NCBI RefSeq assembly: GCF_024494645.1
Contig: NZ_JANHDJ010000003.1
Location: forward strand, 248,001-312,000
Direction of reading: 5' to 3'
DNA length: 64,000 nucleotides
Source of the DNA: Halohasta litorea
GTDB lineage: Archaea; Halobacteriota; Halobacteria; Halobacteriales; Haloferacaceae
The notes below the pieces were generated by a model, which saw only the letters and a list, made by a program, of their open reading frames with translations, searched no databases and was not told where the DNA came from. Below, in pieces: positions 27,132-35,197 of this stretch; position 1 is the first letter of the stretch, and every line of letters starts with the position of its first letter. The position numbers and the translations under genes are program-made.

Positions 27132-28192
27132 CGGCACTCACGCTTTTTTGCTTCGAGGACGCTCATATCTCCGTCGGGTTCGCTCCGGTCAACCAGTTCC
27201 CATCCCGATTGCTCGAAGAGCGACCGATACTCCGCGTCGGTGCGCTCGCGGCCATCCATGTGGACCAGCATCGTCATATCCAGCCGTTTGGCGAACCCCG
27301 GTCTGTCGGGGCCCGGAACGATTGCCTCGATGACGAACAGCCGACCGTCGGCCGGGGCGGCATCGTGGATCGTCGAGAGGATCTCGACACACTCCTCGTC
27401 GCTCCAGTCGTGAAGCACCCATTTGAGAAGGTAGCCGTCGGCAGTCGGCACCGACTCGAACATATCCCCGCCGACGTACTGACAGCGATCGTCGACGCCG
27501 AGTTTCGGGGCCCAGTGGTCGGCGGTCGCGTCGACGACGCTCGGCCGTTCGAGGACGGTTCCGTCGAGGTGGGCGTGGGCGTCCAGGAGACGACTCAACA
27601 GATAGCCATGGCCGCCCCCGACCGCACAGAGATGGGAGAGCCCGTCGACAGCGTCGGCGAGTGCAGCCAGAATCCCCTCTGTCTGTCGCCGCGTCTCGGC
27701 GGTCATGAAGTCGTTGAACGTCTCGCCGAACTCAGGGTTCGCGTCGATATACTCGAAGATGTCAGTGCCGAACTCGCGGGTGAATCCGCCCGGTTGGCCT
27801 TCCTCGACGATCTCTGGGAGATGAAACATCGCTGAGACCCACTCGGGGCTGTGGAGACAGCGGAGATACGCCCGCATCGATTGGGGATGGTCCGGTTCGA
27901 AGACCTCGCCGACGGGCGTGAGCGTGAACCGTCGGTCGTCGTCTTCGGTGAGCACGCCGTAGTGTGCCAGCGTTCGAAGCAGGCGGTAGGTGGCCTCGGC
28001 GTCCAGTTCCAACTCCTCGGCGAGCCTCCCGGCGGCTGTCGGTGTGTCGTCGAGCGCGTCAACGATGCCCAGCGTCACCGCCGTATACAGGAGTCGACCG
28101 CTCCACAGGCCGCTGACCAGTTTGTATGCGTCGCCGAGGTGTTCGTCGTGCGATTCGGCAGCAGTCGTCGTGGGTTCCGTTTCGGTCGTCAT
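27128..28192 (-). CDS. SAM-dependent O-methyltransferase, plant/acetylserotonin OMT-like family
   Basis: 354 residues. An N-terminal winged-helix dimerisation domain (about 20-110, GIVDALDDTPTAAGRLAEELE then RTLAHYGVL) is followed by a Rossmann methyltransferase with VGGGHGYLLSRLL near 208 as the SAM motif I and WVLHDWSDEECVEIL, the family's catalytic-region signature with the His general base (LHDWSD). The substrate is a hydroxyl-bearing small molecule, unknown here. The stop codon lies within the tfs remnant. Confidence 0.88.
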   Translation of the reverse strand: MTTETEPTTTAAESHDEHLGDAYKLVSGLWSGRLLYTAVTLGIVDALDDTPTAAGRLAEELELDAEATYRLLRTLAHYGVLTEDDDRRFTLTPVGEVFEPDHPQSMRAYLRCLHSPEWVSAMFHLPEIVEEGQPGGFTREFGTDIFEYIDANPEFGETFNDFMTAETRRQTEGILAALADAVDGLSHLCAVGGGHGYLLSRLLDAHAHLDGTVLERPSVVDATADHWAPKLGVDDRCQYVGGDMFESVPTADGYLLKWVLHDWSDEECVEILSTIHDAAPADGRLFVIEAIVPGPDRPGFAKRLDMTMLVHMDGRERTDAEYRSLFEQSGWELVDRSEPDGDMSVLEAKKRECR

Positions 28193-28237
28193 AGATACCG
28201 GACCAATGGCTACTCCAACGGAGGCTACTAAGCGTGT

Positions 28238-29350
28238 CTATCCCGACCGAATCGCCCGCAGCCACGGCTCCCCCGGCCAATGCGTGCCGCCGATCTCGAT
28301 CACGCGGAGTTTGGACGCCAGCACGTAGACCGCGAGCGCGCCGAAGAACGTCGCGGGCGTCGACAGCAGATGCCAGCCGAGGGTCGCTGCCAGCGGGTAG
28401 CCAGCCGCTTCGAGTAGTTCACGTCCGGCCCGCAGGGCCGCAAACACCACCGGGTGGCAGACGTAGATCCCGACGGCGTAGCTCCCCCACGACGGCAGCG
28501 GCGTCCCACGACCGAGTTGTGGCCGCGAGAGGAGGAACAAAAACAGCGAGGCTGTCAGCAGCGCGGTCGTGATCCCGTAGCTCGGCGCGTAGACGTACGC
28601 GCCGAAGGCCTCGCCGCGCAGTGGGTAGCCCAGCGCATAGAACTCGCCGAACTGGGCGAGAGCGAACACGCCCGTCGCGGCGAGATACCGCCGACTGCGG
28701 TCGGACGAGGGCCGCCAGTCGCGGGCGGCGATCGTGTAGCCGAGGCCGGTATAAAAGAAGCCGAAAAACAGCCCGTCGCGGATCTCGAAGGGCACCTCGA
28801 CGAACATGGTGTAGTTCGTCCCAAGCAAGCCGACGACGTGGAACGCCGCCGCGACCGGCAGCAGATAGCCGGGCTTACCGACCGCGATGAAGGCGTATAC
28901 GAGGAGGAACGACACCGCCAGCGCCGGGAGGAACCACAGGATTTCGGAGACCGAGGTGCCGTAGTACAGCAGTTCGACCGGCGAGAGGAACGCGGCGACC
29001 GTCTCGATGGCGGCCGGAGCCAGCGGTCGACCGTCGAGTGCCTCGCTGCCGACGAGACCGATGAAAAACACTGGCGCGGACAAGGCCAATCCGAACACGT
29101 AGAACGACGAGATCGACGCGACCCGTTTTTTCAGGTAGGCGGTCGGCTCCCGGTCGGCAGTTTTGAGCGCGAACAGGAAGCCAGCGGTGACGAAAAAGAA
29201 CGGCACGGCGAAGCGGGCGGTCGTTTTAATTGCAAAGTTAACCATGTTGCCCAGCGTGCCGACCCCCTGAAACGGGTCGGTATGGATCATCACGATGAAG
29301 CCCATCGCAACGATTCGCATCGCATCGAGGCTGTAGATTCGCTCGCCCAT
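28238..29350 (-). CDS. Acyltransferase 3 family membrane protein, copy 1
   Basis: 370 residues, about ten hydrophobic helices. MGERIYSLDAMRIVAMGFIVMIH at the N-terminus holds the family's R-x(10)-H pattern (R11, H22 region), with FFFVTAGFLFA in helix three. Such proteins transfer acyl groups to sugars or surface glycans from the inner face of the membrane. It is a tandem paralogue of the gene at 29455: both encode exactly 370 residues, are alike throughout, and share their last 22 residues (from RVIEIGG) identically. No glycan-synthesis genes are adjacent, so the target is unknown. Confidence 0.87.
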   Translation of the reverse strand: MGERIYSLDAMRIVAMGFIVMIHTDPFQGVGTLGNMVNFAIKTTARFAVPFFFVTAGFLFALKTADREPTAYLKKRVASISSFYVFGLALSAPVFFIGLVGSEALDGRPLAPAAIETVAAFLSPVELLYYGTSVSEILWFLPALAVSFLLVYAFIAVGKPGYLLPVAAAFHVVGLLGTNYTMFVEVPFEIRDGLFFGFFYTGLGYTIAARDWRPSSDRSRRYLAATGVFALAQFGEFYALGYPLRGEAFGAYVYAPSYGITTALLTASLFLFLLSRPQLGRGTPLPSWGSYAVGIYVCHPVVFAALRAGRELLEAAGYPLAATLGWHLLSTPATFFGALAVYVLASKLRVIEIGGTHWPGEPWLRAIRSG

Positions 29351-29454
29351 CGGTGTTCACTAACGGCCATCTGTTAAATGACTGTTTTCATCCGTTCGTC
29401 CGCCTCAGCCGTCGAACTGCCGATTTTGGCAGTTCTAAATACAAGGGAGAGCCG

Positions 29455-30567
29455 TTATCCCGACCGAATCGCCCGCAGCCACGGCTCGCCCGGCCAGTGG
29501 GTGCCGCCGATCTCGATGACGCGGAGCCGGTCGGCCGCCAGATAGACCAACACCGAGAGGACGAACAGCGTCGGCGTCAACAGCAGATGCCAGAGGATCG
29601 TTCCATCGATGGTGTAGCCACTCGCCTCCAGGACGTCGCGCCCGGCACGGATCAGCGCGAACACCGCCGGATGGACGACGTAGATGCCGACCGCGTAGCT
29701 CCCCCACGACGGCAGCGGCGTGTCGGCACCGAGCTTCGGCCGTGATAAGAGAAACAGAAACAGCGACGCGGTAAACAGCGCCGTCGAGATCCCGTAGCTC
29801 GGTGCATAGACGTACGCGCCGAAGGCCTCGCCGCGCAGCAGGTATCCTAACACATAGTATTCGACCAGTTGCAGGGCCGCAAAGGCGACGACGAGCCCGC
29901 CGAGCAGCCGACTCCGGCTGGCGCTCGGCTTCCAGTCCCGACTGCGGATCGTAAAGCCGAGACTCGTATAAAAGAAGCCGAAAAACAGCGCGTCCCGAAT
30001 CTCGACGGGGATATCGACGAACATCGTGTAGGTCGATCCCAGCAGGCCGACGATATGGAACGCCAGCGCAATCGGGAGCACGTAGGCCCCTTTATCAAAG
30101 CGGATGAAGGGATAGACGAAGAGGAACGAAAACAGCAGCGCGGGGAGGAACCAGAGGATATCCGAGACGGAGGTGCCGTAGTAGAACAGGGCGACGGGAT
30201 CGACGTACTCCGTGAGGCTCTCGGTGACGGTCTGTTCAAGCGAGCGACCGTCGACGGCGGCGCGGGCGAGCCGACCGGCGAGGAACGTCGGCGCACAGAG
30301 CAGCAGTCCGAACACGTAGATGGAGCTAATCGACGTCACCCGGCTGCGGACGTAGTCGGCCGGGTCGCGCTGGGCGGCTTTGATCGCGAAGAAGTAGCCC
30401 GAAGTCATGAAGAAAAACGGCACCGCGAACCGGGCGGTCGTCTTGATGACGAACGTCGTCATGTTCCCGTAGTCGTTGAGCCCGGCGAACGGATCGGTGT
30501 GAATCATGACGATAAACACCATAGCGACGATCCGCATGGCGTCGATGCTGTAGATACGGTCGGCCAT
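29455..30567 (-). CDS. Acyltransferase 3 family membrane protein, copy 2
   Basis: 370 residues with the same domain plan as the neighbouring copy: MADRIYSIDAMRIVAMVFIVMIH start and FFFMTSGYFFA. The 104-bp gap to copy 1 and equal lengths point to a tandem duplication. Divergence is spread over the chain, concentrated in the membrane loops (residues 60-120), while the C-terminus and many DNA stretches remain close to identical, which suggests gene conversion at the ends. Both copies keep the conserved Arg/His residues, so both are probably active, perhaps with different acceptors. Confidence 0.87.
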   Translation of the reverse strand: MADRIYSIDAMRIVAMVFIVMIHTDPFAGLNDYGNMTTFVIKTTARFAVPFFFMTSGYFFAIKAAQRDPADYVRSRVTSISSIYVFGLLLCAPTFLAGRLARAAVDGRSLEQTVTESLTEYVDPVALFYYGTSVSDILWFLPALLFSFLFVYPFIRFDKGAYVLPIALAFHIVGLLGSTYTMFVDIPVEIRDALFFGFFYTSLGFTIRSRDWKPSASRSRLLGGLVVAFAALQLVEYYVLGYLLRGEAFGAYVYAPSYGISTALFTASLFLFLLSRPKLGADTPLPSWGSYAVGIYVVHPAVFALIRAGRDVLEASGYTIDGTILWHLLLTPTLFVLSVLVYLAADRLRVIEIGGTHWPGEPWLRAIRSG

Positions 30568-30680
30568 GATCCGACCAACCGCCCTGCTACTAATGGGTAT
30601 TTTTGCGTATATCCAACCCGGTTTGCGTGATGTGTCTCGAAAACTAGGTTCTCGGGTCGGTCGGCGGTGAAAGAGGGCGG

Positions 30681-30980
30681 TTATGCGTCCTCGCTGGTGT
30701 CGATCGCGTCGTCCCCGCCGTACGGCGCGTTCGACTTCGCGTTGTCGTCGGTGTCGCGCTCGGTGACGATGCCATCACCGTACGGTGCGTTCGACTTCGC
30801 GTTATCATCGGTGTCGCGCTCGGTGACAACCCCTTTGTCACCGTACGGACCGGCGGCTTTTCGCTCCTTTTCGCCCTCGCTTTCCTCGACGATCCCCTCG
30901 TCGCCGTACGGTCCGGCCGCCTTCCGCTCCTTTTCGCCCTCGCTTTCCTCGACGATGTCGATTTCTTCGGTGTCGTTCAT
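30681..30980 (-). CDS. Small protein made of two pairs of 19-residue repeats ending PYGD
   Basis: 99 residues. After MNDTEEID come IVEESEGEKERKAAGPYGD (9-27) and an identical copy (30-48), then VVTERDTDDNAKSNAPYGD (51-69) and a near copy starting IVTERDT (71-89, ending APYGG), then an acidic 10-residue tail. The A and B units share the frame [IV]V-E/T-E...-PYG-D. No signal peptide, membrane helix or enzyme motif. Repeats with a constant ending resemble multi-core precursor peptides, but no modifying enzyme is near. It is divergent from pspA across 164 bp. Function unknown. Confidence 0.7.
   Translation of the reverse strand: MNDTEEIDIVEESEGEKERKAAGPYGDEGIVEESEGEKERKAAGPYGDKGVVTERDTDDNAKSNAPYGDGIVTERDTDDNAKSNAPYGGDDAIDTSEDA
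30714..30956. repeat. In-gene tandem DNA repeats (A-A-B-B)
   Basis: The four 57-bp units are at 30900-30956, 30837-30893, 30774-30830 and 30714-30770, minus strand. Within each pair the DNA is nearly identical, for example TCGCCCTCGCTTTCCTCGAC in both A units, so both duplications are recent; A and B units differ more. Confidence 0.85.
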
Positions 30981-31144
30981 GGATCGGTGTATTTACTCAC
31001 TACTGAGTTCTCACAAACTTATCAGTTCGTATGCTGTCGCTTTTTTCCACCGGAACTGGGAGCGACCGCCATATCGTCGCGAAACCGGTGCTGAGAGAGT
31101 TCGACTGTATGAGGATTTAAGCCCGACCTGTCCCAAAGGCGGCT

Positions 31145-31993
31145 ATGGGAATCCTTTCGCGAACCTCCTACGTCATTCGGTCGAAGATCAACGCGATCCT
31201 CAATCGGTCGGAGGATCCGAGCGAGACGCTCGACTACTCCTACGAGAAGATGCGCGACGAACTCCAGGACGTCAAACAGGGAATCGCCGACCTGACGACC
31301 CAGAAGAAGCGTCTGGAGATCCAGAAACGGCGGCTCGAAGAGAACGTCGAGAAACACAACAGCCAGGCCCGGGAGGCCGTCCAGCAGGATCGAGACGATC
31401 TGGCCCGGCAGGCCCTCGAAAAGAAGAAATCGAAGATGTCCCAGATCGAGGAGCTGGAGACCCAGATCGCCGATCTCGAAAACACCCAGGAGAACCTCGT
31501 CGAGAAGAAAAACAAGCTCCAGGGACGGATCGAGGAGTTCAAGACCAAAAAGGAAACGATGAAAGCCCGCTACGAGGCCGCCGAGGCCTCGACCAGGGTT
31601 TCAGAAGCGATGACCGGCGTTGGCGACGAGATGGACGACGTCGCCCGCTCGATCGAGCGCGCCGAAGAGCGAACCGACGAGATGGAGGCCCGTTCGGAGG
31701 CGATGGACGAACTGGAGGACTCGGGAGCCTTCGAGGACGCCCTCTCGGATAAGGACAGCATCGACCGCGAACTCGACGAGCTCTCTTCGAGCCGGGAGGT
31801 CGACTCCGAGCTCGATACGCTGAAAGCCGAGATGGGGAAAGCACCCGCCGAGGAAGAATCCGACACCGCCGACGAGGCGTCGGCCGATCTCGACGAGGAG
31901 CTGAACGCCGAGGGCGACGTCGACGTTGATGCCGAACTCGAAGACGCCGAAGTCGAAGCCGAACTGGACGAACTCAAAGACGACGAGTCCTAA
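31145..31993 (+). CDS. pspA: PspA/IM30 family protein
   Basis: 282 residues from the ATG at 31145 (MGILSRTSYVIRSKINAIL). The first 220 residues form the long helical hairpin of PspA/Vipp1, with the family's N-terminal amphipathic helix and basic segment, the heptads KKRLEIQKRRLEENV, and RVSEAMTGVGDEM. The haloarchaeal form ends in an acidic, mostly disordered tail of about 60 residues. It supports membrane integrity under stress, probably by coating the inner face of the membrane. No PspC or AAA partner gene is close; the repeat protein is divergent. Confidence 0.88.
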   Translation: MGILSRTSYVIRSKINAILNRSEDPSETLDYSYEKMRDELQDVKQGIADLTTQKKRLEIQKRRLEENVEKHNSQAREAVQQDRDDLARQALEKKKSKMSQIEELETQIADLENTQENLVEKKNKLQGRIEEFKTKKETMKARYEAAEASTRVSEAMTGVGDEMDDVARSIERAEERTDEMEARSEAMDELEDSGAFEDALSDKDSIDRELDELSSSREVDSELDTLKAEMGKAPAEEESDTADEASADLDEELNAEGDVDVDAELEDAEVEAELDELKDDES

Positions 31994-32085
31994 GCGGGGA
32001 GCGAACAGCCACGCGCGGACGACAGTCGGCCAGGCGGGAGGCTCCGGACTGTTTTGGGAGTCTCGCCCATCGGTAGCAGTACCGA

Positions 32086-33111
32086 ATGAGCGACGCAGCC
32101 CCAAGTGATCGTCTCGAAGACCGGACCGCGGGGAGTCGGTACTGGATACGCCTGCTGATCGCGGCCGACCGATGGCTGCTGGTTGCAGTCATCCTTGCCG
32201 GGATATTCAGTCTTCTCGTCGTCACGAGCCAGCTCGGATTGGCTCCGCTCCGCGAGATCGCGGCCACCCAAAACGGTGTCAGATACCTGTTTTCGCCGTT
32301 TATCGGGGCGATCATCACCGGCACCTCGATCGTTGTCACCATCAACCAGCTCGTGCTCTCACAGGAGCTCGGTGCGGTCGGCGACCAGCGCAACCGGATG
32401 CAGGAGTCGATGGAGTTTCAGACGGACGTCGAATCGAAACTCGGCGTTGGCGTCAGCAATCCGGAGCCCGCGGCGTTCCTGGATCAACTCCTCGATGGGA
32501 TCGACGACCGGGCCACCCGACTGGGCGAGACGATGACTGCGGACCACGACGCCGAGCGGTCCAACCCGATCGACGACTTGGTCGAGGACGTCACCCGGAA
32601 CGCGGAGACGGTCAGGAACGAGCTCGACGGCGCGCAGTTCGGGACGTTCGAGGTGATGCTGGCCGCGCTCAACTTCAACTACTCCTGGAAGATCTACGCC
32701 GCCCGCCGGATACAGCACCACCACGGCGAGTCGCTGTCGACCGAGGCCGACGAGGCGCTCGACGAACTGCTCTCGCTGTTGAAGTTCTTCGGCGAGGCGC
32801 GAGAACACTTCAAGACGCTGTATTTCCAGTGGGAGCTGATCAACCTCTCGCGGGCGCTCCTTTATATTGCAGTGCCCGCGCTAGCTGTGGTCGGGGTGTT
32901 CCTCATGTACGTCGATGCGACCACTCTGTACGGGACGACACTGGGGGTCGACAACCTCGTCTGGCTGGCCAGCGCGGGCTTTGCGCTCGGGGTGGCTCCG
33001 TTCGTCGTCTTTATCGTCTTCATCCTGCGGATCGCAACCGTTGCCAAACACACCCTTGCGATGGGGCCGTTCATCCTGCGCGAGACCGAACGGGAGGGGG
33101 ATGTCGAATGA
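32086..33111 (+). CDS. Conserved-type membrane protein, unknown function
   Basis: 341 residues. Two hydrophobic helices at about 29-48 and 67-88, a long mostly hydrophilic helical stretch (90-245, with an acidic coiled segment), and two helices at about 258-279 and 288-315. The pattern of membrane pairs around a soluble middle is like channel-type or sensor-type membrane proteins, but no known signature (no TrkA, MscS or Ntn motif) is seen. It starts with MSDAAPSDRLEDRT. The putative lipoprotein gene follows 73 bp later on the same strand. Confidence 0.65.
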   Translation: MSDAAPSDRLEDRTAGSRYWIRLLIAADRWLLVAVILAGIFSLLVVTSQLGLAPLREIAATQNGVRYLFSPFIGAIITGTSIVVTINQLVLSQELGAVGDQRNRMQESMEFQTDVESKLGVGVSNPEPAAFLDQLLDGIDDRATRLGETMTADHDAERSNPIDDLVEDVTRNAETVRNELDGAQFGTFEVMLAALNFNYSWKIYAARRIQHHHGESLSTEADEALDELLSLLKFFGEAREHFKTLYFQWELINLSRALLYIAVPALAVVGVFLMYVDATTLYGTTLGVDNLVWLASAGFALGVAPFVVFIVFILRIATVAKHTLAMGPFILRETEREGDVE

Positions 33112-33184
33112 GGGACGGTTGGTTCGTGACACCCGGTCGGACGGCACGCAGACTGAAAGCCAAGTGTCGCGTAGGGAGGCCCTA

Positions 33185-33673
33185 ATGGTTCGTCGACCAA
33201 GCCGCCGACAGCTGCTCGGTGGTGTCGGAAGCGTCCTCACGGTCGGCCTCACCGGCTGTACCGACGGTAGCGGCGGGCCGGACTACGAGCGTGAGGCCGT
33301 CGAGCTCCCGGCGGCTGCGGAGCCACGAACCACCGCCGAACTCTCGGTGGCGACCCAACAGGCGACGACCGAGCCGAACGATGCGGTGGCACCGACGAGC
33401 GCCGTCGACCTCACCGACCACGCGTTCGTCTTCGAGTCGGGGTATCTCGGCGCGACAGTCCAGGGGACGGTCGTCAACCGAGCGGGCAGCCGGATCGATA
33501 GCTGCGAGGTCCGTGTGCGCGTCTACAACGGCGATGACCAACTGCTCGGCCGGTACCTCGATCGCGTGGGCGGCCTCGACAGTGGCCGGTCGTGGCGGTT
33601 CACCGTGATCGTGCTCGAAGCGCCGGGCGATATCGCGTACTACGATATCACGGCCCTCGGGACGCCAGGGTGA
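33185..33673 (+). CDS. Tat-exported lipoprotein with FxLYD-type domain
   Basis: 162 residues from the ATG at 33185 (MVRRPSRRQLLGGVGSVL). The start has twin arginines (SRRQLLGG) and a lipobox LTVGLTGC at about 19-26, so it is a Tat-exported lipoprotein, the usual haloarchaeal mode. The C-terminal 75 residues (TVQGTVVNRAGSRIDSCEVRV...LDSGRSWRFTVIV) match the FxLYD/immunoglobulin-like extracellular domain pattern. It is a surface binding module with no catalytic residues. The gene for a universal stress protein follows 44 bp later. Confidence 0.78.
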   Translation: MVRRPSRRQLLGGVGSVLTVGLTGCTDGSGGPDYEREAVELPAAAEPRTTAELSVATQQATTEPNDAVAPTSAVDLTDHAFVFESGYLGATVQGTVVNRAGSRIDSCEVRVRVYNGDDQLLGRYLDRVGGLDSGRSWRFTVIVLEAPGDIAYYDITALGTPG

Positions 33674-33717
33674 GCGCCCGCGATGATTTTAGTAGCTGCC
33701 ATGGGAACACCGACGCA

Positions 33718-34140
33718 ATGCCACGAACACTACTGGTGCCGGTCGATGGCTCACCCCAGTCGAAGGAGGCACTGCGGTACACAGTCGAGACGTTTCCCGA
33801 CGCCGAACTCGTCGTCGTCCACGTTCTGAACCCGGCCGCAGGGACCGGTGATCTCGACGGAATGATCGCCGATACCGCCGGAATCATCGACGAACAACAG
33901 GAGTTTGCCGAGGAACTGTTCGATGAGGCCCGCGAGATCGTCGGTGCCGAACGCATCGTCGACACCGAACTGCTGGTGGGGCGGGCAGCCACCGAAATCG
34001 TCGGCTACGCGGACGACAACGCGGTCGACGAGATCGTGATGGGCAGCCACGGCCGGGATGGGGCGGCTCGGCTCCTCTTGGGCAGCGTCTCCGAGACCGT
34101 CGTCCGGCGGTCGCCGGTGCCCGTCACAGTCGTCCGATAG
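33718..34140 (+). CDS. Universal stress protein (UspA family)
   Basis: 140 residues from the ATG at 33718 (MPRTLLVPVDGSPQSKEAL). The N-terminal LVPVDGS and the C-terminal VMGSHGRDGAARLLLGSVSETVVRRSPVPVTVV form the ATP-binding pattern GxxGx(9)G(S/T). Typical alpha/beta Usp fold, cytoplasmic. An AT-bearing sequence TTTTAGTAG lies about 25-30 bp upstream and could be the TATA element. Confidence 0.9.
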   Translation: MPRTLLVPVDGSPQSKEALRYTVETFPDAELVVVHVLNPAAGTGDLDGMIADTAGIIDEQQEFAEELFDEAREIVGAERIVDTELLVGRAATEIVGYADDNAVDEIVMGSHGRDGAARLLLGSVSETVVRRSPVPVTVVR

Positions 34141-34144
34141 GCTG

Positions 34145-34163
34145 GTAGTCGGCGGCTACTGGC
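34145..34163. repeat. Dispersed hairpin repeat between convergent genes
   Basis: GTAGTCGGCGGCTACTGGC lies between the ends of the usp and Vms1-like genes. It is identical over 18 bases to the copy at 18893. Its position fits a bidirectional terminator or similar 3'-end element. Confidence 0.75.
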
Positions 34164-34176
34164 GGGAGAACAGAGG

Positions 34177-35091
34177 TTAAAAGCGGACTAACCGTGTCGT
34201 CCAGAAATCCGTCATCGCGTGATCGAGTGCCGCCTCGGGTTTGCCACCGGCATCGGTGCTGGCGGTGTGGTCGGCGAGGCCCGACAGTTCCTGGAGCACC
34301 GACTGCTCGCCGGTCAGGATTACCCGGTCGGGGTTGGCCCGATCGATGTGGTCGACCAGTAGCTCGCGGGCCTCGTCGAGATGGTCGTCGATCTGTTCGT
34401 TCCGAATTCGCTCGAAGCGGCCCTGTGAGAACCCACCCTTCGAGTGGTCGGATTTGACGTTGCTTTCGAACCCTGCGAACTCGGTTCGATCGCCGTCCTC
34501 GTAGACACCGACGGCGAACACGTCGGCCCGGACCACCCCGAACACGAGGCTGCCAGTGGGTCGGAACCACGACTCATCGACCCGGAACGTCTCGGCCCAG
34601 TCGACGAATCCCTCGGGGGTGATCGGCGGCCGGAGCGCGACCGAGACGAGCCCCGCGTCATCAGTATAATAAATAGCTGGCGCGGCACGCCGAACCAGCG
34701 GCCCACAGTCACCCGCGGCCTCGCTGACCGTCTCCGGGAGGGCAGCCTCCGCGTCGACGACCGCCGCACTCAGCGCACCTTCCGGCCCCGTTTGAAACGA
34801 TCGGAGCCGGTCGAGCACCGCGGCGAGGCGGCCGCCACGGAGCGATTCGGTGCCGCGGACGGTGCGGTCGGTGGCCGTCTCGCGGTCGGCCTCGCGGTCG
34901 AGGCGGTCTTCGAGTTCGATGATCTTGTCTTCGAGTTTGTTGACTCGCTGTTCGGCCTGCTGGCGATCAGCGACCGCATCGGATCGCCGCTCGGATTCGG
35001 CCGCCAGCTGGCGCTCCAGGTGGTGTTTTTCCTCTTCTAACTCCTGGATGCGCGCTTTGAGTTCGGCCCGGCCGAGCAGTTCGTCAAGCAT
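34177..35091 (-). CDS. Vms1/Ankzf1-like peptidyl-tRNA hydrolase (VLRF1 domain)
   Basis: 304 residues. An N-terminal coiled coil (about 5-70, RIQELEEEKHHLERQLAAE) is followed by an eRF1-like release-factor domain. The loop KGGFSQGRFERIRNEQ at about 218-233 holds the catalytic glutamine (Q223) in the GG-x-S-Q form seen in the Vms1-like release factors. Such proteins cleave peptidyl-tRNA on stalled large ribosomal subunits. The haloarchaeal version has the coiled coil where eukaryotic Vms1 has other domains. The gene is convergent with usp. Confidence 0.85.
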   Translation of the reverse strand: MLDELLGRAELKARIQELEEEKHHLERQLAAESERRSDAVADRQQAEQRVNKLEDKIIELEDRLDREADRETATDRTVRGTESLRGGRLAAVLDRLRSFQTGPEGALSAAVVDAEAALPETVSEAAGDCGPLVRRAAPAIYYTDDAGLVSVALRPPITPEGFVDWAETFRVDESWFRPTGSLVFGVVRADVFAVGVYEDGDRTEFAGFESNVKSDHSKGGFSQGRFERIRNEQIDDHLDEARELLVDHIDRANPDRVILTGEQSVLQELSGLADHTASTDAGGKPEAALDHAMTDFWTTRLVRF

Positions 35092-35163
35092 ACAGGAAGG
35101 GCGCGTTCAGCGAACTTGAAACGTTGGGTCGGCGCTGCAAGCGGCAGTTGCCGGTTCGGGACG

Positions 35164-35171
35164 CTTATAAA
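35164..35171 (+). promoter_or_regulatory. TATA-type promoter of the DUF6498-like gene
   Basis: CTTATAAA ends 27 bp before the ATG at 35198, the spacing expected for a leaderless archaeal transcript; no Shine-Dalgarno sequence is needed. Confidence 0.6.
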
Positions 35172-35197
35172 TCGACCGTCCGTACGTCTGACAGTTG

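Noticed and set aside
28454-29377. 307-codon Arg/Glu-rich plus-strand frame
   Set aside because: It lies entirely opposite acyltransferase copy 1; a similar 253-codon shadow sits opposite copy 2, as expected for reverse complements of related genes.
30714-30956. CRISPR-like regular repeats
   Set aside because: The units are contiguous, in frame and encode protein repeats; there are no variable spacers of similar length.
31022-31357. 111-codon minus-strand frame opposite the start of pspA
   Set aside because: It is antisense to the pspA coiled coil; its hydrophobic look comes from complementing Glu/Lys/Gln codons.
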